Of a DNA stretch of 64,000 nt, positions 9,391 through 19,714 are shown piece by piece. This DNA comes from Forficula auricularia (lineage: Eukaryota > Arthropoda > Insecta > Dermaptera > Forficulidae). Below the pieces are notes generated by a model. It worked only from the letters and a program-made list of their open reading frames with translations, had not been told where the DNA came from and did no database searches. Each line of letters begins with the position of its first letter. Within the stretch, counting starts at the first letter, position 1. Both the position numbers and the translations under genes were made by a program. The stretch is from contig JALMQS010000615.1 in assembly GCA_024734495.1 (NCBI GenBank), forward strand, positions 527,173 through 591,172. Reading direction: 5' to 3'.

Positions 9391-10242
9391 CAAGAAATAT
9401 GTTCTTATTTAATTTCTTTATCTACCTATCTTTTTTAATAAAAAAAATTCCCATTAAATGTTTTGTTTTATCCGATGAAAATTTTCTGGCTACGCCACTG
9501 CCTATACTACATATTTATAAAATATTTTGATATACATATTTTTATTTGGATCAAGTAGAGGAGAACCTCATTGATTTTCCATTATGAATCAACAACTCTG
9601 TTACTCTCGAAAAACAAAAACTTTTCAATTAAGTAAAGTACAAAATTGTAATCTGTACTTGAATTTCACTTAACGTATTATTATATCAATTATTCAACAA
9701 GTATACATTTAAATAATTAGTAGGAATAATTAATAATAACAAATTAAGTACTTACTTGCTTGACGCTGTGATGTCTTTCCTTGGGCTGGAAGCGCCCGAC
9801 CGATTGCGCGTCGCCCACAAAAGATAAGTTGGCCGGCCAAATTATCTATTTCTTTGAATTGTCTTTCTGAAAATAACATTAAAAATAATATTTGCGTTAT
9901 ATATATTAGAGTTTAGTAAATGAACAAAAAATATTAGTTTTAATTACTTAATATAGTGTTAAATTTTTAATTACTATAGTTTTGAATTTTTACTGAAATC
10001 ACAAATACGAATAAATAATACAAAAAACTATGACATTTCGATAGAATTTTTCTGTGATCTTTCTCAAGTACAGAGGCGTACCCACATGGGGGTTTTGGGG
10101 TCAGAGCCCCCCCAATTCCAGGGCTCATGGGATGAGTAACGACAACGACAAACCGTTTCTTATTGCAAACTAACCGTAATTAAATATATTTCATTAGTTT
10201 AATCAAGATTTATGTTCTTTTTTAATTTCTTAAGGTGCCTTT
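9391..10242. other. Unassigned, transposon-end-like patches
   Basis: GGCTACGCCACTG at about 9488 and CAGAGGCGTACCCAC at about 10071 resemble DNA-transposon termini, but they face away from each other. TTTAATCAAGA-ATGTTCTT occurs at both 9386 and 10198. No gene seen. Confidence 0.35.
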
Positions 10243-11290
10243 TTAACCGACTTCAAAAAAGGAGGAGGTTCTCAATTCGACTAAATTTTTTTTGTGTCTA
10301 TGTTACCTGATATCTTCGCCAATTGTGAACCGATTTTGATGATTTTTTGCATTGGGTTCAGTCTAGTTTCCAATTGGTACTTTTTTTTCATTGGTATTGG
10401 ACCTTTTTTGCTATGTTTGTTTAGGCATAATTTCTTTGTTTATGAACCGATTTCAATGATTCTTTTTATATTGGAAAGAGGGTACCTTAGGAATGGTCTC
10501 ATATTAATTTAGTCAAGTTCTGATCATATGATCAATGACGAATTAACGTAAATATCCAATTCTTATGAGCAAATAATCGAAATTATAATAAATAAAATAT
10601 TTTATAAAATAATCAATCTTAAAACGTTCATTTAAAACCCGCCAACGTTTCTAGAGAATTTCTATATTTATGAATTTAATTTTATTATCATTTTCTGATT
10701 CATTCGCCCGACCCTTTCTTTTATGAGATGCATCAAGGTATTATATTAAGTCACTATTAATAACATTACTAAAAAGAGAAAAATAAAAATAATTTTTATA
10801 AAAAATAAAGTAAAAAAATAAAAACCGACTTGAAAAAAATTAAATGCAACAAATAAAATAATAAAACTCAAAAATAAAATAAAATACACTAAAAGGTATA
10901 AAATAATTATCTAATTTAGTTACAACTAAACGACGAAATATTTACATGAAATTACTTTTTGAAGTCGGTGCTTAACAAACTATATAAGCGAGCGTACCCG
11001 CCAATCGTACTAAGTAAAATCCGTCGAGTTTGATTTATAAAATGTATATTGAAGGAGACAATAAAAGAGTGTGTCTTCTGCTGGAATTATAAATTTTATT
11101 TATTTATAACGATTTATTATAAAATGTATGTTTGGCACCGACTTCAAAAAGTGATTTCATGTAAATATTTAGTCGTTTAGTTGTAACTAAATTAGATAAT
11201 TATTTAATACCTTTTAGTGTGTTTTATATCATTTTTGAGTTTTATTATTTTATTTGTCGTTTTTTTTTTGTTTTTTTATAAAAATTATTT
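10243..11290 (+). mobile_element. Family A element, copy 2 (long form, inverted loop)
   Basis: Starts TTAACCGACTTCAAAAAAGG. Has the middle section absent from copy 1 (ATTAACGTAAATATCCAATT, AACCCGCCAACGTTTCTAGA). The palindromic core is at 10820-11260. Its loop (AAACTATATAAGCGAGCGTA) is in the opposite orientation to most other copies, as also in the copy at 58136. A 70-bp H-arm fragment is inserted at 11048-11117. Confidence 0.75.
11048..11117 (-). mobile_element. 70-bp H-arm insertion with 12-bp TSD
   Basis: Minus strand starts TCGTTATAAATAAATAAAAT (after an AT-rich junction) and ends CTCCTTCAAT, matching the outer arm of the foldback at 5696. TATAAAATGTAT flanks it on both sides (11036-11047 and 11118-11129). 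Its 5' limit coincides, within about 2 nt, with the predicted cleavage point (GTC/TCGTTAT) of the hammerhead-like motif at 5754-5788. Confidence 0.7.
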
Positions 11291-12458
11291 TTTAGATCAG
11301 TTAAATTGTTCTCTAAAGAGCCCCTCGCTGAAAAGTTTTGGGATAGTTTTGATTTCTTGATCATTGATAAAAATATAAGACAATATTTAATATTAAGTAT
11401 AATTATAATCTTCGAGGGAAAGGGGCTCAACAATTTCTGAATAGCATCCAGGAGTATTTAACTGTATTTCATCTGCCAAAAGTAATGTTTTCGTTAATTC
11501 AATTAGCGAAAATTTTATTTTTTCCAATTACCTACTGAATATAATAAAATAATTTATTTTTACGTTGGTTGTCACTATTACGCTTTATTAGACAAGGGAC
11601 TAATCATAAATTTCACAAGAGATCACCTTTAAAAAAGTTCACTAATCAATGTTTCACCGAATTCAAAAATAAAAAAAAAATAAAAAAAATGAAAAAATTC
11701 TTAAACAAATAGAAATATTTTTTCCAGCCGGGCTAATAAAACACGTAGATGCGCCTATCATTGGATCGAAGCTCTTTTAATTCCCAGGTGATTTATTTTT
11801 ATTATGGCGTTAACTCATTTCGACTCTTTTCGAATGGCGGATTGTAATTTTGCTGATTCAATCCCCAGGCTTTGTCTAGCTGCGACACTTTGCTCTTTTT
11901 CTCTAATATGTCTACTGTCTGTCCACAATCGGAAATTGTCCCGGGGCAACCAACGAGTGGAGACACAATTCATTCTCTAGGGGGCCCGAGGGGATTGACT
12001 ACGCTGGTCCTCTTTGCCTTCCAATCACCAATCGACCAGAGGAAATCTTTATTTTATTATTTCATTTTCTTTTAAATTACTGGGCGTTCATTGTCAACTG
12101 TGAACTAACGATGGGTTTGCTAGTAAGTGACTTCAAAGAACTAGAACTCTCTCCCGGCCTTCATCTTTGCTAACACTTATCATCTCAAACCTTCAAAACC
12201 TGGTGCACAAACACCTATGCTTCCACCCTTTCACTTGAACAATTTTCCCTTCCCTTTGGTAATGTAATGGTCTTTCGAGATACATAGGGGCTGGATCTTA
12301 CTGGTGCGGGCCCCTTCTTGGATTTGATTGCATTAAAAAAATTTGGTAACGCACGGACTAACTAACCAGGGTAGAGACAAATTTAAAAAATAATAAAGTA
12401 GTATAATAATAAGTGAAAAGTTTTTGTGTTGCCGAGAGTAGCAGAGTTGTTGATTCAT
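11291..12458. other. No recognised gene; GC-richer patch and P fragment
   Basis: A GC-richer patch at 11860-12060 has a 67-codon ORF without recognisable motifs. At about 12330-12362, TTTGGTAACGCACGGACTAA is a scrap of family P. Confidence 0.4.
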
Positions 12459-12525
12459 AAAGAGAAACAAAGAGGTTGTCCTCTGCTTGATGGTCAAGCA
12501 GAGGACAACCTCTTTGTTTCTCTTT
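12459..12525. repeat. Perfect 67-bp palindrome of H-arm sequence
   Basis: Two perfect 32-bp arms (12459-12490, 12494-12525) around a 3-base loop TGG. The arm contains GAAACAAAGAGGTTGTCCTC and TGCTTGA, the same sequence as in H arms at 15627, 30300, 41205 and 44850. It looks like a foldback whose entire interior was lost. Confidence 0.85.
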
Positions 12526-12535
12526 GATAATAATA

Positions 12536-13860
12536 AGTTCCTGGAGCCACCGAGCGATGCACGGTAACCAAATTAAGAAAAATACAAATTTATAGTAAAC
12601 GCCCCCTGGATCCCCACCCCCGAAACCACGCTCCTCGCCCCACCCCGGATCCCACACAACTGCGCTCCCTACCTCCTTTACCCCCCACATCCATCCCAAC
12701 CCCGCACCCAGTTTGCATTTCTAGATTTTTAGTTGTCCACAGATTATGTGTATATAGGTATATAAATAAATTCCATATAATTATTTTTTTAATTAAATAA
12801 CAATTTATCGAATTTTTTAATCAATTAAATAAATAATAATTTTATTGAAGCAATTTTTTACATGAAATAGGATTCGATTTTGGAGATTACTTCCCCACTA
12901 TCGACTGTACTTGATTTTCTTTTTTTTCTTTTTAATGCAATCGAATGCAAGAAGGGTGCACCAGTAAAGATGCAGCTCCTATGGATCTCGAAAGACCCTT
13001 GCATTACCGAAGAGAAGGAAAAGTTGATTAAGTGAGAGGGGTGTAGACGTAGGTGTCTATGCACTCCGGTTTTGAAGGTTTGAAGATTATAGGTGCTGGG
13101 AAAGATGGAGGCTGGGAGAGAGTTCCAGTTCCTTGAAGTCATGGGGATATATGTATTGGCGAATGAAGTGGTCCGGCACTTTTCTAATTTGACCGTGAAA
13201 GAGTGTTGGGAGTCGGCAAAAGGCGTGCTACCTGCAAAGCATGCTTTGGGGGAATTATTGATTTTATCTCATCAGAGCACCTGCCGTGATAGTATCTATA
13301 GAAAAGGGAAAGGGCAGAGACATTTCTACGATGACCCAGCGAGTCGAGGGAGTCGGTGAGGTAAGAATCGTCAATTAGCCTGAAGGCTCGTTTCTGAATT
13401 GCATCCAGGGTAGCAAGAGAATATTTAGAGGCTCCTCTCCTAGCTTGCGATATAATTTTTAGTCCGTGTTTTTTAATAAAAGGAATTTTAATCAATTAAA
13501 TTGGAAAATTCTAATATAAAACAATATTTGGTATAAAGTATTAGTGGGTTTTAAAATTAAAAAATCAATTAAAAATAAAAGATAATTGAAAAAAATGTAA
13601 ACAAACTTTTTATTGAGATTTTCATCTATCAATAATTATTTTAATTAAGAAAAAATCAATTAAGATGAAATTTGTCGAGGTCCAGACCTAGTCAGATCGC
13701 TTTCTCATCCTCAAAACTTTTTAAATATAATTTGTTTCATCAAAATCGGTAGAGCCGTTTTCAAAATAGAACTAAGATACAAATATACAAACAAATAAAT
13801 ATATATACAATTTTTGCTCGTTTAATAAGAGTAGATAGATATATAACTACATATTTAGAG
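12536..13860 (+). mobile_element. Family F repeat, copy 2 (interrupted)
   Basis: Starts TTCCTGGAGCCACCGAGCGA as in copy 1. It includes one degraded module (TTCGATTTTGGAGATTAC; AGTCCGTG after the insertion), then the right part (AAACAAACTTTTTATTGAGA, TGTCGAGGTCCAGACCTAG) and the terminus TTTTTGCTCGTTTAATAAGA. A truncated jockey copy interrupts the module. Confidence 0.7.
12916..13441 (-). pseudogene. 5'-truncated jockey-like RT copy
   Basis: Close copy of the 3' end of the element at 41411-43957. On minus it encodes RGASKYSLATLDAIQKRAF, then FYRYYHGRCSDEIKSIIPP, and after a frameshift MTSRNWNSLPASIFPSTYN. It ends in a 3' UTR with A-rich tail (T-rich on plus at 12916-12933). Inserted in a family F module: the module resumes with TTTAGTCCGTG at about 13457. 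Frameshifts show it is dead. Confidence 0.85.
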
Positions 13861-14386
13861 AAATTCCATGGGAAATTCATGGACACTAATCTTCTAATGT
13901 TTTAAAATGTATTATTATTAAGGCGTGTATAAGTGAATATCATGTAATATGCTATAATAAATAGGTTGGAATATTTTTTTTTCTTGAAAGAAATATGTAA
14001 TATATTATATAATTTGTATACCTATTCAATTTCCAAATTCAAGTATTGTATTTCCAATATATACCATATATTTATATTATATTACAAAAGGTTGATTTTA
14101 GGACGCAACAAAAAATATAATTAACTATAGTATAATTTTAGCCTCGTGCATAGTCCGATTTATTTTCAAAAAATATTTATTAGGTCAGTTCACTTTTTAT
14201 ATAACGAGAGGGAAAATTAAAAAAAAACCTTAACAGTTTTTTTATTCAAATAAAATTAATAAAAAATACTAAAATGTACATTTTAGTTGAAATAAATAAA
14301 TACATTTAAAAACAATCTCACGTTTATTAAATATCCAAACGTTGTGGAGGAAATTCTGAAAATTTAATAAATAGATAATTGTTTAA
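13861..14386. other. AT-rich, nothing recognised
   Basis: No element or gene recognised. Extremely AT-rich. Confidence 0.4.
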
Positions 14387-14797
14387 ACAGTTTGTAGGCC
14401 TACAAACAGTGACAGTGAACGTATCGATAGTGCCCAACATTCTCAAAACAGCAACAGCCGAGACGTCAGCCACCATAATGTAAGTAATACACCCTCAACC
14501 ACAAAACACCGAAAACTTCCTAAATATCCAAATCTACCTAACCTTCCGACTGAAGAAATTCAGTCGGAGGACATTCTCCAAAACAAACCTTGGACTAAAA
14601 GGTTAAGACCAACTAGACCACCCACCCCCTCTCTTGAAAATGGCTCCAAAAGGAGAGCCGAAACGTCGAGTAAAACTATCAAACCACGCGTAGAATCCCG
14701 AAAAACCTCTAATGACAAAGAACCTATCCGCGGAAGCCTCACTGAGCAAATAAATATATGTATTAACAATTTTTGCTCGTTTAATAAGAGTAGATAG
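14387..14797 (+). CDS. ATG-less open frame, 136 codons, unknown
   Basis: An uninterrupted frame runs from just after a TAA at 14384 to a TAG at 14795. It has no ATG, and base composition is visibly less AT-rich than its surroundings. The peptide is hydrophilic, rich in Ser, Asn, Pro, Lys and Arg (for example LPKYPNLPNLPTEEIQSEDI and KRLRPTRPPTPSLENGSKRR). The last ~18 codons overlap the family F terminal sequence (TTTTTGCTCGTTTAATAAGA). I do not recognise the protein. It could be an exon, a retroelement ORF1/Gag-like fragment, or a captured gene piece. The composition and length make chance less likely but not excluded. Confidence 0.4.
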   Translation, partial: TVCRPTNSDSERIDSAQHSQNSNSRDVSHHNVSNTPSTTKHRKLPKYPNLPNLPTEEIQSEDILQNKPWTKRLRPTRPPTPSLENGSKRRAETSSKTIKPRVESRKTSNDKEPIRGSLTEQINICINNFCSFNKSR

Positions 14798-14802
14798 ATA
14801 GG
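14745..14802 (+). repeat. Family F terminal fragment
   Basis: CAAATAAATATATGTATTAA followed by TTTTTGCTCGTTTAATAAGA repeats the right terminus of family F copy 2 (13790-13850), here joined to the open frame described above. Confidence 0.65.
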
Positions 14803-15624
14803 AAGGGTTTTTGGATAGATTTTGGGTTGAAAAATGAAAAAGGAGAACAATAATCATTAAAAAAAAAAATAAGAGAAAGGGATTATTTAGTGTTGAACCT
14901 ATTTAAATAATAAATCTATAAAGCTTTCCCTCTCTCGATGTGATGAGGCTACGAATAACAAAAGCAAAAAAATAACAATTCGCAGTTTAAGGTTTGAAAA
15001 TTTCGCAATAATTCAGTATTTTTTTTCTCGATCGAAGTAATAAAATAAAAAAAATAAAAAATGGGGGGAAAAAAGCTAACTGAGAAAGTGAGCAGGTGGG
15101 GGAAAGCATCCGGGAAAAAACGAACGGAAACAATAACGTCTTGTTTAGAGGAGGCTGTAAAGCGGCCGTCGTTTTATTGCCAATGCAGACAATAAATGCG
15201 CGACTCTTCCAACCCCACCCGCTTGGTTTTTTAATATCGTCTTATTATCTTGAATTCTGTTTACCCAGAGACATTACGCAAATATTAACTTAAATCATGG
15301 CAAAACAATCTTGATGAAATTCAATGAGCTATATTGCACGAGGGACCAAACAGAGAGAGCTACGTTTCAATATTTTCTCAAATATTATTATTAAATTTTC
15401 GCTATAAATAAAATTAATTAAAATTTATTTATCAGAAAAAAATTGACACGTTTTCGCTAAGTCATTTAATTAAGTACTTATAAAATTAATACGATGAATA
15501 AGAGTAAAAATAATTAACGGTTTAGGTTTTTTTGTTTTTGGTTTAATTGCTAAACTTAATCGATAGCTTTTTTTTAATTAAATGAAAGTTGAGTCTTGAG
15601 CTCTAAGATATAGGTAGTTATAAT
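14803..15624. other. Unassigned AT-rich stretch
   Basis: No gene recognised. A GC-richer patch at 15096-15290 has a 65-codon ORF without motifs. Confidence 0.4.
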
Positions 15625-15687
15625 GAGAAAAAAGAGGCTGTCCTCTGCTTGATGCAAATAAATATACTCATATAATTATGTATTCTA

Positions 15688-16286
15688 GAGGTGGCCCTTA
15701 TTTGGGGTATTTTCGAATTTTTTACCCTGGCAGAGGTTCATACAAAAGTTTCAAGCTCCTATCTCAATTTTAACCTGTGCCTCAGAGCGATGTAAGATTC
15801 CCATCTAAATAACATGGGGTTTTTGGCATTGAAGGATAAATTTTTTATTCGGGCCAAAGCATTGGTTTAAAAAATTTGAAACTCTGTAGATATTATCCTT
15901 ATAACAATAGCTACTCTTCAGAATTTTTACAGATTTGTAGCTATTATAATTTTGGAGTCTATAACTTATTAACACTAGGTAGTAGGCAGTATCTAGCTTT
16001 ATAATAACTAAAAATCTAAAAAAACTCTGAAGGATAGCTACTATTATAAGGGTAAAGTTTAAATAGTTTCAAATTTTTTGTAATATTACTTTGGCCGGAA
16101 TAAAAAATTGATATTTCAATGGCAAAAATCCCATGTTATTTAGATGGGAAACTTGCATCGCTCTGAGGCACAGGTTAAAATTGAGATAGGGACTTGAACC
16201 TTGGAAGATATTTTTTTATTTATTTCGAACCATATAAGCCCTCTGCCAGCGTAAAAATTCGAAAATACCCAAAATAAGGACCACCC
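15688..16286. mobile_element. 599-bp MITE with ~280-bp TIRs, TA flanks
   Basis: Left GAGGTGGCCCTTATTTGGGG pairs with right CCCAAAATAAGGACCACCC. Arms extend to the centre near 15985 (TAACCTGTGCCTCAGAGCGA and its complement are both present). TA on both sides (15686-15687, 16287-16288) fits a Tc1/mariner-type target. No transposase. Confidence 0.8.
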
Positions 16287-16304
16287 TAATGTATACATAT
16301 GGTA

Positions 16305-16551
16305 CACTCCTGGATAAAATTAACGCGCCACTTGTGATTTTCACAATATTTCAAGAATAGGAAGTATAATAATTATTATTTCTTTCAGGGGCCACCTGGC
16401 TCTTAGTATGAATGAAAAAACAAGTATAATCAAAAAGAAGTAACTTTATTGGATACGAAAATTTAAAAAACTAAAACATAAATAGGCCTAAATTTATTGT
16501 TAAAAAGTTAAGTTGAAAATCACAAGTGGTGCATAATTTTGTCCAGGAGTG
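16305..16551. mobile_element. 247-bp Tc1/mariner-type MITE, TA target
   Basis: TIRs CACTCCTGGATAAAATTA and complement of TTTTGTCCAGGAGTG; the arm continues CCACTTGTGATTTTCA. TA duplicated at 16303-16304 and 16552-16553. Non-coding. Confidence 0.85.
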
Positions 16552-16588
16552 TATATCAAATATAAATATATATAATTTACTTGTTTGT

Positions 16589-16623
16589 GACTATAGTTTC
16601 GAAGGCTAGGCCTTCATCATCAG
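16589..16623 (-). ncRNA. Hammerhead-like motif in H arm
   Basis: Minus: CTGATGA, extra T, perfect hairpin GAAGGC-CTA-GCCTTC, GAAAC, TATA, GTC. Stem III AC/GT with tetraloop as at 5754. Stem I pairing is poor here. Confidence 0.4.
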
Positions 16624-16645
16624 GCTGTTTAATTAGAAATATTTT

Positions 16646-17001
16646 ATCTATTATTTCTCATGGGGTCAATCACCAAATGGAAATTTAAAATTTGTTGTCA
16701 TAGCAAGCTGCCTACTCAAACACACAAACTACATAATATACACATATTTACCAGGTTATTATAATCGTATGAAAAAAGTATTTTATTTTTTGATTCGTAT
16801 TTTATTAATTTATTTATTTCAACGGCATGTGCCTTTAAAAACATTAAAAAAGTAATACAAAGAAACACTACTTATTAAAAAGTAGAAAAAAAACAATAAA
16901 GTTAAACATACAAATAATAAACAATAATACAGAGTAAATCAGATATAATAATTATGATAGTGAGTATTTAAATATATGAAAGTGTGTTTATTTTTATAAT
17001 T
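16646..17001. other. AT-rich, probable 3' UTR region of the RT relic
   Basis: No separate element recognised. It lies 3' of the minus-strand RT pseudogene and is AT-rich. Confidence 0.3.
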
Positions 17002-18420
17002 TTAGACATTCTGTTGGTATCTATAGTAAAATTCAAAACGCATGTTTTTTGGGAAAGGAGCGCTTAATCTATAAACAGGGTTGGTTTCGGAATGACGTGT
17101 AAATGGAACTGGTGGATAGAATGGTTCATTCTGTCGTAGTGGGTACGAAGGATTGTTCAGTGGAAAAATAATTCTAAGCTCAGGACAACGAATGGTATCA
17201 GACATAATTTTAAAAGTGAATAAGTTGTCGGAAGCAATCATAGACGAAAGAATAGTTGACATGTCGAAAGTTTCAGCGATTTTCGAGTAGTCATGATCGT
17301 ATCTAGACATAGGGCTACCAGAGAGAGACGCTAGATGTCTCAAAACTTTATGCTGAATTCTTTCAAGTCTAGCTATGTTGGTTTTTTGATTCGGTCTCCA
17401 GATTGTTGAAGCATACATTACGACAGATTTAATCAAACTTATGTATAGGTATCTGATACTCCTAAAAGCTTTAGTGTTGCGAAATATGAACCCCTAAGTT
17501 CGGTTAGCTTTACTAACCACATGATTAATATGTTCATTAAACGTGAGCTTTGAGTCAAATGTGACACCAAGGTGTTTGATGGAAGTTACTCTAATGCAAT
17601 AAGAAGTATCGTCCAGATAGTAATTGTATGAGATAAAATATTCTTTTTTTGAGAATGAAATGGTGAAGCATTTGTCAAAATTTAGAAAAAATAAGTTTGC
17701 TTTGCACCAGATAGTTAAGTTTTTAGGTCGGATTGTAGCTTTTTGCAGTCTGAAACTTTAGAAATGTCAAAAAACAATTTGATATCGTCTGCGAATAGAA
17801 ATATATTGCAATGTTGAATTACTTTGACCAGGTCATTAATTAGTTGGAAGATTAAGGTACTTAAGCTTTAGCAACAAAATTTCATGATTGATGAGGTCAA
17901 AGGCTTTTTTAAAATCAAGGTAAATAGCGTCGAGTTGTGTATTTTTGTAAAGGCTGAGGAAAATAGAATTTGTGAATAGAGTAAGATTAGTGACAGTTGA
18001 AAGAGAATGTACAAATCCATGGTGTTTACTGGAAATCGCATCAGAGCAAAGTAAAAGAATCTTGTTGTACATAATCTTGTCTAATAATTTTGGTATCGCA
18101 CTTATTATAGCTATTGGTCTGTAATTTCTGATATTATTGCGTGAGCCACTCTTGAAAACGGGAGTAATAAATGATATTTTCCATAGTTCAGGTAGAAATT
18201 TTTCTTCAAGAGAGAGGTTGAATAATATAAGTAAGGATTTAATAAGAGACAAATAACAGTTTTTGACTATAAAAGCAGGTACACCATCAGAGCCGACGGT
18301 GAGAGAGGGCTTCAAATCCTTTAATGCAGTGATTATTTCTTCCTCAGAAATTGTAATTGGAATATTACTAGCATGTTCATCGGGGACTAAAGTATTTGCA
18401 CAATAATTGGCAATAGTGAG
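17002..18420 (-). pseudogene. Non-LTR reverse transcriptase relic
   Basis: Read on minus. The 5' part (17836-18315) encodes SDGVPAFIVKNC, then FLPELWKISFITPVFKSG, NYRPIAIISAIPKLLDKIMY, and motif A-like YLDFKKAFDLINHE. Next comes FLFADDIKLF (catalytic FADD at about 17782-17793) in another frame. The 3' part (17002-17436) encodes the post-RT region (SVVMYASTIWRPNQK, RLERIQHKVLRHLASL). Frameshifts and stops lie between 17437 and 17835. The clade looks jockey/I-like and differs from the element at 41520. Endonuclease part and poly-A tail not seen. Confidence 0.85.
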
Positions 18421-18608
18421 TCAAATGTTGCATTTGTTGTAGCCAAGCTATAGACATTTTTAAAGAATTCAATTTTCGAAATACTTATCTCAAAAAGGGG
18501 CTAAAAATATTTTGAATAAAAAATTTCGGATTCACGTGGTTTCGGTCTACAATAAATTCTTCTATAGTGAATATCGAGAAAATTATATTTTAAGAGATAA
18601 TAATTATT

Positions 18609-18618
18609 AATTATTTTG
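18609..18618. repeat. Target-site duplication of SINE2 (left)
   Basis: AATTATTTTG, repeated exactly at 18899-18908. Confidence 0.9.
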
Positions 18619-18898
18619 AGGCGACTGTGGGTCAGTGGCTAGAGTGTTGGGTCGCTGACTCGAAGATCCCTGGTTCGAGGCCGAGTCGAGATATTTGCAG
18701 TCGCCTGTTCTTGGAAAGTAATGGCAACCTACCAAGAGTATAATTGCCAAGTAACCTCTCCAACCTAGCCATTCGGAACCGGTGTTAAAAAGAAGGTCCC
18801 GTATATCTGTGTAAAACAACTAAAAACACTCAGCACAGGTATATGTGGAGAGGCGCCGACACCCGTTTCGGGTATGGCAGTCTAAAAAGAAGAATAAG
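18619..18898 (+). mobile_element. tRNA-derived SINE2, 280 bp, perfect TSDs
   Basis: The head has an A box GTCAGTGGCTAGAGTG and a B box GGTTCGAGGCC about 30 bases on. The tRNA-unrelated body contains AACCTCTCCAACCTAGCC and CGCCGACACCCGTTTCGG. The tail is AAGAAGAATAAG. Exact 10-bp duplications (AATTATTTTG) bound it, showing retroposition into a family P copy. The ORF on the minus strand is incidental. Confidence 0.9.
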
Positions 18899-19050
18899 AA
18901 TTATTTTGTCAAAATGTTAGTGAGTGGTTGTGAGTTACCAAATTTTGTGTACCGTACACTCTAGCTCAAAATCTAATAAAGATATCAAAAGTACATTTGA
19001 TATGTATATGCATATTTTATATTGAGATTAAGAGCTGATTTTTTTTCAAC

Positions 19051-19714
19051 CAACTTTTCAGAACATCTTACCTTCTTCTTCACGGTTTAAAAGCTTTATG
19101 TAAATTCTTTTCACATAATGAACAGATCTCATCCAGAGGACAAGAATTTTTCTGTTGAATATTCTTCCTTTTTAAAACCCTGAAGAAAGAGGAAAATTAT
19201 TTTAAAAAGTTGGTTAAAAAAGCTTTAAGTGGTATTCTAATTAAAGTTGTTTATTTTTAAATATTTTTATTATCCTAGGTGTCACTCCATCAAATTCCAT
19301 TTCTATTTACCAGCCAGTCTACTAATTTTTTTTTAATTTATTGTAAGTTATAGACTTGATGGTATTTATTCAATGAGCCAAACTAGGCGTCTGTCAAAAA
19401 AGAGAGCCATTCCTCAATTTTCTCTCAATTATTATTAATATTTATCTAAATCATAGATTAAAAAAAAAGGTAATTTTTTTTATTATTTTAGACAAAAATG
19501 ATCGGCCGGGGCACGAACGGGGACGATTAAAATAACGAGATAAAAATAGCTGAGATGTTTTTCCGCCAACTCATTAAATTCATTATATAATTTACAAGAC
19601 TAACTAAATAGGGCATTAATTACAAGAGTATGAAAAAATAATGAAGTATTTTTTAATTGCTTTATTAAATCAATATGTTTTTAATGAAATTTAAAATTCT
19701 GTCTTTGTGAAAAT
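19051..19714. other. AT-rich, nothing recognised
   Basis: No repeat partner or coding signal seen, apart from a decayed CCCTGAAGAAAGAGG word at about 19180 that resembles H arms. Confidence 0.35.

Larger units (their letters stand above)
15625..16645 (-). mobile_element. H-arm unit split by two MITEs
   Basis: Outer arm sequence (AGAGGCTGTCCTCTGCTTGA, GCAAATAAATATAC) at 15635-15685 continues after both MITEs with TTTACTTGTTTGTGACTATA and the hammerhead-like motif at 16589-16623. The same order occurs without interruption at 41200-41335, which supports two later insertions here. Confidence 0.7.
18470..19050 (-). mobile_element. Family P, decayed copy, split by SINE2
   Basis: Words of the family P tail (TTTTGTCAAAATGTTAGT, GGTTTCGGTCTACAATAAAT, AGATTAAGAGCTGAT) are present in minus orientation on either side of 18619-18898. 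Confidence 0.5.

Noticed and set aside
12358..12699. 113-codon minus ORF
   Set aside because: It crosses the H-arm palindrome and family F sequence; composition is that of the repeats.
18607..18819. 70-codon minus ORF
   Set aside because: Antisense of SINE2, which has exact target-site duplications.
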